From Mycogone perniciosa (Eukaryota > Ascomycota > Sordariomycetes > Hypocreales > Hypocreaceae): DNA of 64,000 bases. Shown in pieces: positions 40,001-52,364 of this stretch; position 1 is the stretch's first letter; the number at the start of each line of letters is the position of its first letter. The stretch is taken from contig JAOALB010000134.1 in assembly GCA_025331125.1 (NCBI GenBank), positions 87,885 to 151,884 on the forward strand, in the 5' to 3' direction. The position numbers and the translations under genes were made by a program. The notes beneath the pieces were generated by a model. The model was not told the origin of the DNA and did not search any database. It worked only from the letters and a program-made list of their open reading frames with translations.

Positions 40001-42343
40001 TTAAGGCATTCTTTAAATGTTCTATAGGTTCCTAAGAGTTATATTCCTCTTTATAGTTTTTTTATTTAATTAAATACTGGCATTATTGTTTTTTACTTTT
40101 ATAGCCTTAACTTCTTTAACTTTATATTTTTCTTTAACTGCTAAAACTTTAATTAAATTTATAATTAATTTATTTTTTAATTTATTTTATAATACTTTTT
40201 TAAATAATAAAATATAAAATACTAGGTAAATTTAGATATTATCTAATAGTATAAATTTATAAGTAACCTTTAAAATAACTTTTTTAACTAGGTAAAGTTT
40301 AACTTTTTTAAAATTTAATTTATTATTTAGTTGCATTATTTTAATATTTATAGTCTTTTTTCTTAGTAAATATTAATATAATTAAACTATATCTCTTTTT
40401 TTAAAGATTAGTCCCTTTAATTTATATTTATTAGTATATTCTTTTATTTTCTTTCATATAAAGTAAAAGTATACCTATATTTCTTTATATAACTACTTTA
40501 TATCCTTAGCTTTAATTTATACTTTATTGATATATAGGCCTTTCTTTAGCGCTTTATATATGTCTAGTATAAAACTATAGTTAATGTATATAGGGCTAAA
40601 TCTGGTTAACTTTAAAATATTACTGTTATAGGATATTTACGCAATTAATAGCTTTTCTACCTAATTGTCTTAGTTAAAGTTAATATAACTTTTCAGATAA
40701 GCTTCAATAACCTAGTTAATGCATTTTATTTATCTATTTGTTTATAAGTAATAAGCAGCATTAAACTTATAATTTATATTTAACTAATTTATAAATATTT
40801 ACTAGAATTTAGATATAAAGGTTAATCTTTAATTAGAAATAGTCTTGGCTGGAATTATATAGTTAGCTGCAATAAATTGCAAAAATATATAAGCTAGCGT
40901 TTCTATATTTATTGCTTTTTTATATAAAAGGAAATAAAAGTATTTAATAAATTAGTTTATAATTACTAAAATACTATTATACTTAATCCTTATTTTCAGT
41001 TTAATAAATAATAGTAGTTTAATAATAAAGTTTAATAAAATTAACTTTTATAGTTATTTTAAATACTGGTAAAGGTTAAAGTTTACTGTATAGTTTATAT
41101 TTTAAAGGTTTAACTGTTTTATAAATTATATAGCGAGAAATAATATTTTATATTATTTTTAAATCCTTAAAACTTAACATACCTTTAAACTTATTTGCAG
41201 GGTTTATAAATACCTTTATATCTATATATTAAATATTAATAAATTTCTATAACTATATTCTTTTAAAGTTTATTTAAAATTTAAATTCTTTTATTTTATA
41301 ATTAAATTCCTTTATTATTAAACTTTATATCTTTTAAGAATTTATTATTATTTTAAGTAGTATAATATTCTTTAATATATTGAAGTATAGTATTATTATT
41401 AAATACTTTATATATAACTTAAAGTACTATTTATTAATAATATCTTTTAAGGGTTTATTCTAAAATCTGCTTAATATATTTAATTTTTCTTTATTTATAG
41501 TTAGTTTATCTGCTAAGTATATTTACTTATTTATTTTTAGATTTTTTTTAATACATTAAGATATAGTCGAATTTTAAAAGGTATTCTATATAGCAGATCT
41601 GCCTTTTAAAGAGTTATTAAACTATTGCAAAATATATAATATTCTTATAGTTAATATATACTTTAACTTTATATAACCCTTTTAATAGGTAGTATTATTA
41701 TTCTTTATATACGAGAATAATAGTAAGGAATTCTTTATTATATATCGGATAATTTAATTCTGCACTATATAGTATTTAAGAATAAAGGGCAATAGGGTAT
41801 AGTTTATTATTTTTATCCTTTTAACTAAATTAAGCTTTTATAGCGAAGTTAAAAGTATTTATTTAAATCTCTGTTTCTTTAAATAAATTAAATATAATAA
41901 ATATAGGTTTTTTTAAAATAAACTATTTAAGTTTATTAAAGGCTTCCTATATATCTAATACTTATAAAAACTTTTAATTTTTTTTAATAAGTTTATAGAG
42001 AGTTTATATAATATTTTTATAGTTTTTAATAAATTATTAATAGTAGTTAGCGAGTCTTAAAAAGCTTTAGACTTCTTTAACTATTATAAATATAGGCTAG
42101 TCTTTTACTGCTTGCACTTTTAATAAATCTATATAAATTTCTTTAAAGGTAATAATATACTTTAAAAAGGTAACTTTCTATATATAAAACTTATATTTCT
42201 CTAGTTCTATAAGTAATTTAATATTTTATAGTATTTATATTACTTTATAAATATATACTTTATATTCTTTAAAGGTATTTAAAAAGATTAAAATATGATT
42301 TAAGTAAATAAGTATAAAGATATTAAAGTATTCTTTTAATATA

Positions 42344-42617
42344 TGTTGGGTTAGGTAGGCTAAGGACCTACCACTTATCAGCGCTTATCAGCGCTAGGGA
42401 GCTCTTATCTGCTTATATAGCAGATACCAGCTGACATACACATCGCGTAAGCGATGTGTCAGACTGTATAGGCGCTTACAACGCATACATTCTACGTTTT
42501 CTTTTGTATTAGCTATATGTATATATAGCGAGGCCATTACGGCATATTCATTACTAGAATCAAGCTTCATTCCCATTTCTCTCTATGCTCCACATAGCTG
42601 TGCCGCGCTCCGCGACA
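42344..42617 (+). repeat. Well-preserved solo LTR (274 bp), TSD ATATA
   Basis: Runs from TGTTGGGTTAGG to GCTCCGCGACA, with ATATA on both sides (42,339-42,343 and 42,618-42,622); Gypsy-4 shows the empty site near 60,030. It is much less AT-rich than the surrounding DNA. The TGTTGGG start resembles Copia-type LTRs, but the parent element is not in the window. It contains a hairpin ACACATCGC-GTAA-GCGATGTGT at 42,438-42,459. Orientation is arbitrary. A 60-codon minus-strand frame over its left part has no family resemblance. Confidence 0.8.
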
Positions 42618-45600
42618 ATATATTATTAATTATTTTTTAGAATATTGCAGGGGTATTAATAAAATTAAAAGGTATAATTAAGTATTTAAATTAACTATAT
42701 TTAATTTAAAATGCAGTTATTTATTTATATTTTTCTTTAATTTAAATAAGGTTATAAGCGCCTTTAAGATCTAGCGCTATAAACTACTTTTTCCTATATA
42801 GTTTATTTTATAATTTTATAATTAATAGTAATAAAGTTTTATCTTTAATAGTTGCTTTATTTAGCTGTTAATAATGTATAATTAACTATAATTTACTTTT
42901 CTTTTTTAATATAAATATAATAAAATAGTTTACTTTTAATAAAAAAGGTTAAATATACCCTTTAACTAATATATTATTTAAATAATTATATAGGCTTTTA
43001 AGCTTTTTTTTATTTAAATTATAAATCTTATAAAAAGTAATGCTAATATTATCTTTAAGCTTAATTACATAGTTTTATTAATTATATTCTAATAGCTTTA
43101 TATTAAATATTTCTTTAAATAATTTATTATACTTCTAGTATTCTTTAGGGATATTCTATAATTACTTTAATAATACTGTTATTTTAAGGCTTTTTATTTT
43201 AAGCATTTTATTAATATTATTAAATATTTTCTATAAAAAAGGCAATTATTCTTTAAATTTATTTATCTTTTCTTTTACTTTATTTAAATTCTATTTTTAA
43301 ATAGATTATTTCTATAATTAAATTATAGGTAACTTTTTTGATTCTTTTTTTTAATATACTTAAAGGTTTTATATAAAATTTCTGCCCTATAGCTAAAGCC
43401 TTTCTAATAGTTTTAATCGCTAAAGAAACTTCACTATTATATTAATAAAGCTAGCCTTTTTTTTAGTTAATATTAAAGTTATGCATTTTAATTAAAGATA
43501 GCCGAAAATAATATTATATTTATTAATATTTACTATATTGCAAAAAACCACTCCTTTACATTTAGCGATTTTAAATTTAAAATAATTAATCTTTCACTTA
43601 ATCTATCTATTATTATATATAAAGGCTCCTCCTTTTGCCTAATAAAGTTAATATAGTTTAGTTTTCTCTTTTTAAGGTAACTATAAGCGATTTATAGTTA
43701 TAGATAAAATAAAATTGCCTATTGCTCTGCTATTTATTAATATATATAATTAATATCCCTTAACTATTATTTTTAATTTAAAATATAGTAAATCTTTATT
43801 ATTACTTTTATTGTTTAATATTTTAAAAGATATAATTTATTAATTATTACTTTATAGCCTTTTTATAGGTAATATTAATTATTTTTTAATTCTTTTCTTT
43901 TTATATAAATTTTGCAGTTAATTAAAGTTCTTTAAAATAAATACTACCTTTTTCTATTATAAGCGGTTCCTTTATAGGTAATAAAGTTAAACTAGTTTTA
44001 ATATAGCTCCTTTATAATTTAATTAATCTTTCTGTCTTTTAAAGTAGGTTTATACCCTATATACTTTTATATTTACTACTTTTAGAGTTTTTGCTGTTAA
44101 TTAATAGTGTATTTATCTTTCTAGTAGTATATATAATCTAGTAATAAATATAGGCTATTATTAGCTTATTATATATATTAATCCCTTAATTTATTTTATT
44201 TATATATAATATACCCTAAGCTATTATATTTCAAATAATATTATTAATTATACTTAAACCTTTTATTTTAGTAAAAGTACTATTCTATTAATTTTTCTTA
44301 GCAGTAAATATAATATCCTTTAAACTTATATCCTTTAAGTCTTTATAATTAATAATATTCCTTTAAAGTTTTAATATTTAATTTAATAATAATAATCTTA
44401 AAATCTTAATACTATATAGTTATAATTTATTCTTTAAAAGTGTGATAATCTTACACCTCTTTTATAAAATAAAATAAAATTTTAATTAAGAATATATTAT
44501 ACTTTACTTTTTCCTAAAAGTATATTATATAGCTATACGCAATATAAATAACCTAGGATATAGTATAGTGCTTTTTATAAGTAGGGTTATTTATAGCGTA
44601 ATCTCTTTATCTATAAATATATATAGGTTTTACTTATATAATTAAAGTAGCTAGAATTACTTTAATAGCTATTTTATTATTAGCTTTATTTTATATATAG
44701 AGCTGTTTATATAGTTATAAATATATTCTATTTAATTATATACTTATAGTAATTTTTTAAACTATATAAAGGTAATATTCGTTTAAGTTATTTTTAGGGT
44801 TACTATACATTAGCAGTATATTCTTTAGTTTTAAAAGTATAGCACTATATAGCGATAGTCTATATTATAAAGGGTTATCTTTATCTTTATTATTAGTTTA
44901 TCTTTTATAGTTTACAGTAATTTAATTAAAATATTAATAGTTAATTATAGTAATTATTTATTTATCTAAAATATTATTATCCCTATTTAATTTTATATAG
45001 CTAAAGTCTAAGTTTTATTTTATTAAACTGTTTAAGTATAGTAAATACCTATTTACTTTATCTTTTTTAAATATATCTTTAAAAATTAAAGATTTAAATT
45101 TTAATTAATATCCTTTTTAATTTATTATAGATATTTTTCTAGGTTATTTTAAGTATTATTTACTTTTATCTTTATTAACTTTATAAATAAAGCAGCTATT
45201 ATTATAGTATATAATCTAATTAAGTAATATATAATTAATAGCTTTTAAAATTATATTAACCTTTTATTTAAGTTTTAGTATAAGCTTTTAAAGTTTATTA
45301 ATTCTTAGTTTTTATAAAGCTTTATAGTCCTTTAAAATATATTCTAGTTTATTATAATTATAATAAATAATTTTCGCTTTTTTTTTAAATAGCGTTTAAA
45401 TCTATTTAATTACGTCTTTTATTATTAAAGTTAGTAATATTTTTTATTGCTTTTTACTTTAAGTTATATATTTTTAATAATTTTAAACTTATTTAAATTA
45501 CTATTATTATTATTTTATATTTAAATAAAATTTATAAAGTAAACTATTTATATTTATATATTTTTAATAAATTTAATAATATCTTTATTTTAAAAAAGTT

Positions 45601-46467
45601 TATAAGCTTCCCTTTTAACTTTTAGCTTAAATTTATTATAAAAGTATTTAATAAAAGTAAAGTTTCCCTATTTAACTTTAAAAATATAGTTTTTAAAGTA
45701 TATAATATAATTAAAGTATCTTTTTTTTAAACTAAATTTATAAGCTTATTTTTTATAGTATATTTTTTATTAATATTATTAAAGATATTTTTTAATTTTT
45801 CTTTAAATTAATTATAGCTAGTAAATATAAATTATATTTATTTATTAGCTTTACTTTTATTATTAAAAAAATCCCTTTAAATAAATTTAAATTACTTTAA
45901 AGCATTTCCTTTAAGTTATTTAGCAGCTAAAAAGACTTTATTAATCTTTATATTAAAGCTAGTTAAAAAGTAGGTAAAGTAGTTATATAGTTAAGTGAGA
46001 AATAGTTAAAGTGCTATAGTACTTTTATTAAAGGGTTTAAAGGGCTGTATTTTAAGTAATTCTTTTAAGTCCCTTAAAGGTTAATTCTTTTTAGGGTTTA
46101 GTATAAAGTTTAAAGCAGGTAAAGCCTAATTCTATAAGTTTATAATAGTTATTTATTATTAGTAAATTATTTAATTAAACTTAGCGTTTTTAATAATTAA
46201 ATATTAATAGTATTACTTTTATTTTATATAATTAACTTTTATATATTGAAAGACTTCTTTTATATAAATATATAGTTATTCTACTTTATTAACTTTATTT
46301 TTATTTTTACTTTTATTTATATTATTATCTCTATTATTGTCCTGCCTTTAGCAAAGAGGTAAAATAAAGGGTAAAGTATTAATATTATTAAAAAAGGATA
46401 CTGTAGTAGATATATTTATAGTATTATTTAAGATTCTTAATAGCCTTTTAAATAAAAGTCGTTAATA

Positions 46468-46844
46468 TATAACAATTTGTGTTAATTTTTAATAGTTAAA
46501 CTAAAGTTTATAGGGTTTATATTAATAAAGAGGTTAAAGATTAATACCAAATAGGGTAATATAGTTATAATTCTATATAATAGGTAGTTTTAGTAAATAT
46601 AATTATTAATAACTATTTAAGTAACTATATTAAATAAATAATAAGCTAGCTGTATATATATAAAGGAGAGTTATAATAATTATTAGGGAATATAGCTATA
46701 TTCCTAATAATTTAAGGTTTATGATTACTTATATACATCCCTAATTATTAGTGATTCGGTATATACCTTAGTGATTATGTTCCTATTAGCCTGTCGTTCC
46801 GATATTCCTCCGGACCCGGGCCTTGGCCTGGTCGGGTCGTGATA
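46468..46844 (-). repeat. 5' LTR of Gypsy-3
   Basis: 377 bp. The end at 46,844 (CCTGGTCGGGTCGTGATA) is nearly free of RIP, while the interior-side half is strongly mutated. Confidence 0.85.
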
Positions 46845-46849
46845 TATTA

Positions 46850-47834
46850 AGATAAATATATCGAGAAAATTATTAATTAATTCTATATTAAAGGAAAGGA
46901 ATACTTTAAAGGCAACCTATTCCCGCTAAACAATCCAAAGAAAAAAGAAGACTAAGCCCTAAAAAGAATAGTCCTTCTATATTAGTAAAAGATAAAATTA
47001 ATTAATTATATTACAGTTATTATATAACCCAATATAGCCAAGCCGACAGCCAAGCTAGCCAAGTTTTTACTTAATCTATTAGACCAGTATATTAATTTTA
47101 TTAATAGACTGCTAGAATACCTTTGGGCAATGCAATATCTTGCTATTAAATTTAATAGCAACTTTAACCTTATATAACTAAGCGAAAAATAAGGACCTAG
47201 TATTTAAGACTTTTAAATTGCTTTTAATACTGCTTTCGAAAATAATCCTTAAACTAGGAAGTTATTATAAGGATATATTACAATCCTATTTAGCGGACCA
47301 ATCAACTGAAAAGTTAATAAATAACTAATAGTTACAACTTCATTAATTAAAGCCAAGCTTTTTACCTTTAACTATATAGTAAAAAAGGCTATCGCAATAT
47401 AATAGCTAATAGACTAAATAACACTTTAATTAAATAACTAATTAATTATAGAATATAATAATTACTAGACTATTAGGCTATTTAAGCCAGATAAGCCCCA
47501 GCTAAAGATTTAGCTTAAGTATATTAATATATATAGCTGCTAGGCTTATTAAACTTATTAATAACGATTATATAAAGTGGCATATACTCTAATTAATTAA
47601 ATAATTACTAATAGATTAATTAAAGTCCTTTTAGATTAAAAATTTAAACGCTTTATTAAATAATTAAGTCTTGTTAATATATATAGTGTTTTTCAGGCCT
47701 AGGAAGACTCAGATATAGACTAATCTAGATCTTTAAACAGTTATTATTTTATTATTCCTTTTAATAAGCAATTTAATAACCGTTACTTTGCTGTTCTTAT
47801 CAATAGTCTAAATATCGTTTAACCTAAGGGGGTA
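46850..47834 (+). pseudogene. Copia pol, last part (RT end and RNase H), RIP-inactivated
   Basis: Continues the frame cut at 38,893. Readable blocks are IAKPTAKLAKFLL near 47,035, the RNase H region GPINWK with TTSL near 47,300, and a tract around 47,480-47,580 giving KHID-like and WH-like positions of the Ty1/Copia RNase H. The polypurine tract CTAAGGGGGTA at 47,824-47,834 directly precedes the 3' LTR. Confidence 0.8.
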
Positions 47835-48147
47835 TATTAACCTTAATAACGGATTATTCCACATCACAGCATATTCCACAACATAATATATTCCTTTATT
47901 CCAACGCACATTCCTTAATTCCCAACTAGCTTGCAATAACAGCTAAATCCGTAAGTTAATGACAATATTATAACAGTTAGATTTCCTAGATTTCCTAGAT
48001 CCGGATAGTTATGATTAATTAATTAGCAAGTTTTTATATATTTAAGCAGCCGCTTTTCCCACCTAACTTAGGATAAGTAAGAGTGTCGAATTCTATCATT
48101 TTATGCATTCGTCAATGAGCCCTCATACTGTTGATCTGTGATTGATA
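47835..48147 (+). repeat. 3' LTR of the Copia element
   Basis: 313 bp from TATTAACCTT to TGATTGATA. Most differences from the 5' LTR are C/T or G/A. Confidence 0.88.
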
Positions 48148-48317
48148 GTATGTAAGCTCACGATTCATGAGGTTCAGGGCACAACAAGTTGTCTCTCATT
48201 GGTAACGAACGCTCTTGGATCTCAGTATTTGGTTTTCCAAATTAAATACAAGAAATCACCCCCACAACCACGGTTAATATCAGGTGAAAACGAAGAGTAC
48301 TGAAGGAGTTGAATCCT

Positions 48318-48779
48318 ATGGAGGTGACGACACAAATGAGCCAGAGGAATTGGCCTCTGTTGTTTCCCTTGCACATGTATCGACCGGCCCCTGATAAACA
48401 ACAGCAAGCCGTGCCTAGCTCGGGGCAGGCATTGTCGCCGTCTATGTATATTCGATGGTAGAGATTCAAGATTGATCCGTCAGAGAACATTCCAGTTTTC
48501 ATCCTGGAAGTATTTCGGTCTTTGCAGGCCCGGAAGCAGGACGGAAACGAACACGTCTCGATCGCAGATAGTGAGGCGGACTATCGACTGGAGGCGTTTG
48601 CGATTCGGTTGATGAAGGAGGTGTCGAGACAGGACAAGTCTTCCGAGTTGTCGAATGGCCTGGGGGCGATTCGGCTTGCCAGACGGCAAAGACGGGACCA
48701 ACAAGCGGAGCGGGCGATTCTTTGCTCCTCCTTCGCGCTGGAAGGGATAGAACTATTGGGTTCTGGTGAATGCAGTTAG
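48318..48779 (+). pseudogene. Unrecognised small gene with an in-frame stop and an LTR-derived tail
   Basis: From an ATG at 48,318 the frame runs 47 codons to a TAG at 48,459-48,461, then stays open through 106 more codons to a stop at 48,777-48,779. The part after the TAG has balanced, gene-like codon use (SENIPVFILEVF, EADYRLEAFAIRLMKEV, and a basic AIRLARRQRRDQQAERA stretch that looks helical). I do not recognise a family. The last ten or so codons lie in sequence similar to Gypsy LTRs (from about 48,747), so the true 3' end was replaced by a repeat fragment. Either the TAG is a nonsense mutation in a dead gene, or the downstream ORF is an exon of a gene whose first exons I cannot place. 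Confidence 0.4.
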
Positions 48780-48826
48780 TTAACAACCGTCTAAGTAACT
48801 ATACCAAATGATCGTGACTTGCCAGC
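48750..48826 (-). repeat. Gypsy LTR fragment
   Basis: GGTTCTGGTGAAT followed by TTAAC and GTCTAAGTAACTATAC, AATGATCGTGA matches the middle of the Gypsy-4 LTR at about 56,690-56,750. The LTR ends are absent, so it is an old, truncated relic. Confidence 0.6.
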
Positions 48827-49163
48827 CTTTCAATAACAGCCAGTTAGCAATTAAATGACTGACGGCCAGATAAAGAAGCTTATCGCGGGTCCGCACATTG
48901 CCAAGCAATTCATTCAGTGAGCTATATGCTTTGCTTGTTAACCTAGCAGGGTCACTTGCAGGCATCTTGTGTATGCTCGCAACGCGTCACGTCCGCTATC
49001 CACCTCAAGCAAGATAGTTCAGACTTGGTTGATGTTGTTTTCGTTGAAGGTTTAGTGTGCTCGTTGTCCATTGGAGTGATTGTTGTATAATAGATAGGAA
49101 AAGTCGGATATTCTCGGAAGTACGCCTATGGGTGCGCAGATACTTCTCAGAGCGAGTATAGAT
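48827..49163. other. Intergenic, no gene seen
   Basis: Balanced-composition DNA downstream of the minus-strand membrane protein gene. Short open frames here show no family resemblance. It should hold that gene's 3' UTR and polyadenylation site. Confidence 0.5.
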
Positions 49164-50168
49164 TTATATCTCATGACTGACGGTAACCTCAGTCGGTATT
49201 GAGACCCCATTGTAATTCCCAGTTGTTGATGACGGTTCGCTCTCCTTCGCTGACCGCCATGGTGTAATATAACTCGCTAACGGTCTCATTGCTGAACTTG
49301 TCGAGGCCGATGTCGTTGTTGTCATCATTGTCGTTGTTGTTGTTGTTGTGGGAGGTACACTCTCGAGTCTGTCTCCTGAGGCCATTTCCCAGCTTCTGGT
49401 TGCCAATTCGACGAGGCGATTCAGGACAGTGAACTCGAGCTTCAGCTTCACGCTATAGGCTAACGGCTTATATGTTGTCTGTAGGATGTAAAACCCCGTG
49501 AATTGAAGAGTAATAATCGTGATATCGAGAACGATTACGATTATGTTGACGAGGATAAGGTGCTTCAGTAAACGGTGACTCGGCCCTGCATCCCCAAGGG
49601 AGCTTCCCAGCCTTAGAAGGGAAACTGTAGAGACGATATATAAGGTCGATATTATAACCTCTTGGAGAAAGAAAACTATAAGCTGTAATTTTTCAGCGAT
49701 AAGAAGTGGCATCCATTGTTGAGGGTTTTCATTATACCAGCCAAATGCCATAGCAAAAATACAGCTATGCATAAGGATAGCATTAATGATGATGATGCAT
49801 AAAACAATCTTGAGGCGTCTTTCATTATGCAACACCAAATGCAGCCTAGACCAAAGCACCAGCGACTGGCCTGTCACCATAAATACCCATCCTGTTATAT
49901 TGATCGTAAGGGCACAGTAGCCTAGCGATTTAGGCCCCCAGTATTTTATAAAAAAGCCGATGCAGTTTAGGAGAATGCCAAATGTCGCGCCACAGAAGGA
50001 CCAGAAGTATGCGCCAGTATACCGCTTAAAGGTCCCAAAGATGATGCAGGTAAGCTCAACGACATTATAGAGGGCTATACAAAGAAAGACAAGGATAATG
50101 CTCAAGGTTGATTGGGGGAGACCCTGATCGGAACCAAAGCTGCTGCGAGTTTGCATCCAAACTGCCAT
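49164..50168 (-). CDS. Fungal multi-pass membrane protein, DUF7703-like (334 aa)
   Basis: Single-exon frame. The first ATG is at 50,168; the open frame extends 16 codons further without an ATG. Six clear membrane segments lie at about residues 22-44, 54-74, 82-105, 121-143, 162-185 and 201-227, followed by a conserved-looking KLKLEFTVLNRLVELA helix and a Thr/Ser-rich cytoplasmic tail of about 70 residues. The motif series ALYNVVEL, FWSF.GATFGI, GW.FMVTGQSLVLWSRLHLV and EKLQL..FFLQEVIIS is what I know from the fungal DUF7703 integral membrane family, whose function is unknown and whose shape recalls seven-helix receptors. The gene is complete, free of RIP stops, and 3.5 kb from the divergently oriented P450. 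A (GTT)n microsatellite encodes the tail's Thr run. Confident as a real gene; less so of the family name. Confidence 0.8.
   Translation of the reverse strand: MAVWMQTRSSFGSDQGLPQSTLSIILVFLCIALYNVVELTCIIFGTFKRYTGAYFWSFCGATFGILLNCIGFFIKYWGPKSLGYCALTINITGWVFMVTGQSLVLWSRLHLVLHNERRLKIVLCIIIINAILMHSCIFAMAFGWYNENPQQWMPLLIAEKLQLIVFFLQEVIISTLYIVSTVSLLRLGSSLGDAGPSHRLLKHLILVNIIVIVLDITIITLQFTGFYILQTTYKPLAYSVKLKLEFTVLNRLVELATRSWEMASGDRLESVPPTTTTTTTMMTTTTSASTSSAMRPLASYITPWRSAKESEPSSTTGNYNGVSIPTEVTVSHEI
49312..49350 (+). repeat. (GTT)n microsatellite inside the membrane protein gene
   Basis: GTTGTT runs interrupted by CATCATTGTC. On the coding strand it gives a Thr-rich stretch with two Met residues, in the tail of the DUF7703-like protein. 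Its length is likely polymorphic. Confidence 0.7.
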
Positions 50169-50669
50169 CGGAGGCCAGGGGGGCGGACGCTTTTGCTGAA
50201 AACTGGATGGATTCAAGGACTAATGCAACGACATATATGGTTATCAATGAGAGGATGGTAGCTATTTCAAGACGGGAAGAAGGTGGCGAGAATCGGCTTT
50301 ATGTGCCAGCCCTGCGCGCTATTAAGATGTTGGGGTGGATCGCGTCGACCCGGGCACCTCTATAATAGTGGCTACTTGCTTAAGCTAGCCTGACTTCCAG
50401 GACAATTACTCCGTAGATGAGGCAAAAGTCTTAGCACCGCTGAAACCTACCCGAGGGGCTAGATCCCCGGGATTATTAGATGCAAGGTGCTAGCAGGGAG
50501 ACGACCCTACCTTGTTCCAGGCTTGACCTTTGTGGCAGAAGCCATGAAGCAAAGTCTGGAATAAGTGTGACAGAGCAACACTAGCTGTTCATTCTCAGCG
50601 TTCGAAGTTAAAAGGCAGAAGTGGCTGAAGTTGAGTGGTCATCCGAGAACCGGCCGGTGGACCGTGCTA

Positions 50670-50945
50670 ACTCGCTCCTGGCGCAGCCAATGCTAGGGGT
50701 ATTTTCGTAGTAGAGGCAAGCCACTCTATACGCCATTCAGGATGAACCGGATGTTGGCCTCGAGTTGAGATGGAGAGCATAGGAGGACGTTGAAAATGAA
50801 AATGAGCCGACAGGGTTACCCGAACTACACAAACTCGCTCCTGGCGGTAATGTTAAGGATATTTTGACGAACCGGGTGTCGGCCTCAGCCTCGGCCTCGA
50901 CCTGAAGAAGATGGAGATAGAGCATGTGAAGTTGTTGAAAAAGCA
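50670..50945 (+). repeat. Degenerate tandem duplication (two units of roughly 110-150 bp)
   Basis: Both units start CTCGCTCCTGGCG, pass through GGTATTTT or GATATTTT, GAACCGG.TGT.GGCCTC and GATGGAGA.AG.AGCAT, and end near a GTTGAAAA motif. Unit 1 is about 50,670-50,800 and unit 2 about 50,832-50,945. Confidence 0.55.
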
Positions 50946-52364
50946 GTGACTATTAGCTTGCTTGACCAGACAATCCAGGGTAATCGAGATCTGACCAAAT
51001 TATCACAGATCACGTGTCAGGTGTGCGGTCGAGATCCAACGCCACACCAACGCCACCAAACACAGCAGCGGTGGCCTTGTATGGGTATGGGAGAGGATCT
51101 GGTGAGGCCGGCGTTGACGACGCTTCGATCCTGCATGCTTTGTGTCAAGGGTTAGTGAGAGTATTAGAGCGTTGCAGATGAGAGGGTGTGAAAGGATGGA
51201 TGGGCTTTCTGGCTGCTGCAGTAGCAGCGAATTAAGGGCAGCCTGACTTCGGTCTTAGGGGCTGATGCCGTCAGCAACCCGTCAACGACCCGTCAACATT
51301 TTTTTTCTTTTTTCCTGAATGCTCTATTCATCCATCCATCGAGCGAGAGTGATCGGAAATAGTAATTCAGAGATGGGGTCTCAACATGCACGTCCCTGTC
51401 AAGCAAGCGCCTAGTTATGCCATGTGCTTCTATGGAGTAGATTAATGACATATCGAGAAGCGACTGGCCAATCTGTGGCCAAATGCCAGCATCATAAAAA
51501 ATTATCAATGCATACAAGGAATGAAAGCCTTCAATCTTGAACTCCCCTGGAGCCAAGGCCGCGCTAGGCGATAATGACTGTCCCGCGCAAGCCCTTATGC
51601 GTATCGAGTATGTCACTATGCCAAGCCACTGGATTCCGGCATATGCAATGAAGCTGACGCCGAATCTGACACCGAAACTGACAACTCTTCTACTCCGTAC
51701 ATCGGTATTAACAGACGGTAAGTCTTGATTAAGAGAAACCAGCCGAATCGGATAGTTATGTTCTTATACGGAGTATTAGATACCCTTTCACAGTGGTACG
51801 CACGGATTTACCATCACTATGATGGCGTGATAGACAATATTCCAGGTCAATGTGAGAGTTCTCAAGTCATGTGGCCGGTCTCGCATACTTGCATCGCACA
51901 TCAAGCTCCTGAATGTTATAAGCCTGCAGCTTATCATGGTAATATTGGCGATGGCGGTATTCAAACACCTTCTCACGCCAGCCTGAGGGAGAGGACTAGC
52001 CACCACAGGATGACTTTACGGAAACGACGCCCGGATGTCGCAACAGCGATGCATGCCCATCACGGCGTATACACTTCGCACTATTGAAACCGTTGGACGG
52101 CAAGGCGGATCCCTCGTATTCTTAGCCGATGTAGAGCTTCCACTTGAGTCTATTCGAGGAACATAACACTGCAATACGATATTTGGAGCGAGAGCTAAGG
52201 GGAGCTTATGCCAAATGCGCCATTGATGAGCGTACATGTGCTATGAACCCTGAAGCGCCTCCAAAATTGATCTAGCCTGGACTGCCTGCAAGACTCTTCC
52301 AGCGACTCGGATGAACCTGATGCCGCGCCATGGTCACTGCAAGCCTACGCCACCTGACTCCTTT

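Larger units (their letters stand above)
38894..46844 (-). mobile_element. Gypsy-3: full-length minus-strand Gypsy (7,951 bp) inside Copia RT
   Basis: Two 377-bp LTRs (38,894-39,270 and 46,468-46,844) are flanked by the exact duplication TATTA (38,889-38,893 and 46,845-46,849). The primer region on the minus strand is TATTAACGACT (complement of 46,457-46,467), partnered with an LTR-internal copy. RT on the minus strand near 42,290-42,330 reads YLNH in place of YLDD. The U3 part of its LTR (the side ending at 46,844) differs from that of Gypsy-2. A solo LTR sits at 42,344-42,617. Confidence 0.9.
27675..48147 (+). mobile_element. Copia element split by two Gypsy insertions
   Basis: Two LTRs of 313 bp (27,675-27,987 and 47,835-48,147) are flanked by the duplication GTATG (27,670-27,674 and 48,148-48,152). 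Removing Gypsy-2 and Gypsy-3 leaves about 4.8 kb: 27,675-28,090, 35,815-38,893 and 46,850-48,147. A half-tRNA-Met primer site follows the 5' LTR and a polypurine tract (CTAAGGGGGTA) precedes the 3' LTR. Gene order is protease, integrase, reverse transcriptase, RNase H, as in Copia and not Gypsy. The gag part seems too short, so DNA was probably lost at the Gypsy-2 junction. Confidence 0.88.

Noticed and set aside
48480..48965. Several minus-strand frames of 61-95 codons
   Set aside because: They lie opposite the better-composed plus-strand frame or over the LTR relic.
51293..51616. 107-codon minus-strand frame with a weak ankyrin-like stretch
   Set aside because: Only one short segment resembles an ankyrin repeat, the start is not an ATG, and no neighbouring repeats or exons were found.
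51725..52087. 120-codon plus-strand frame
   Set aside because: Composition and residues show no family pattern, and competing frames overlap on the other strand.
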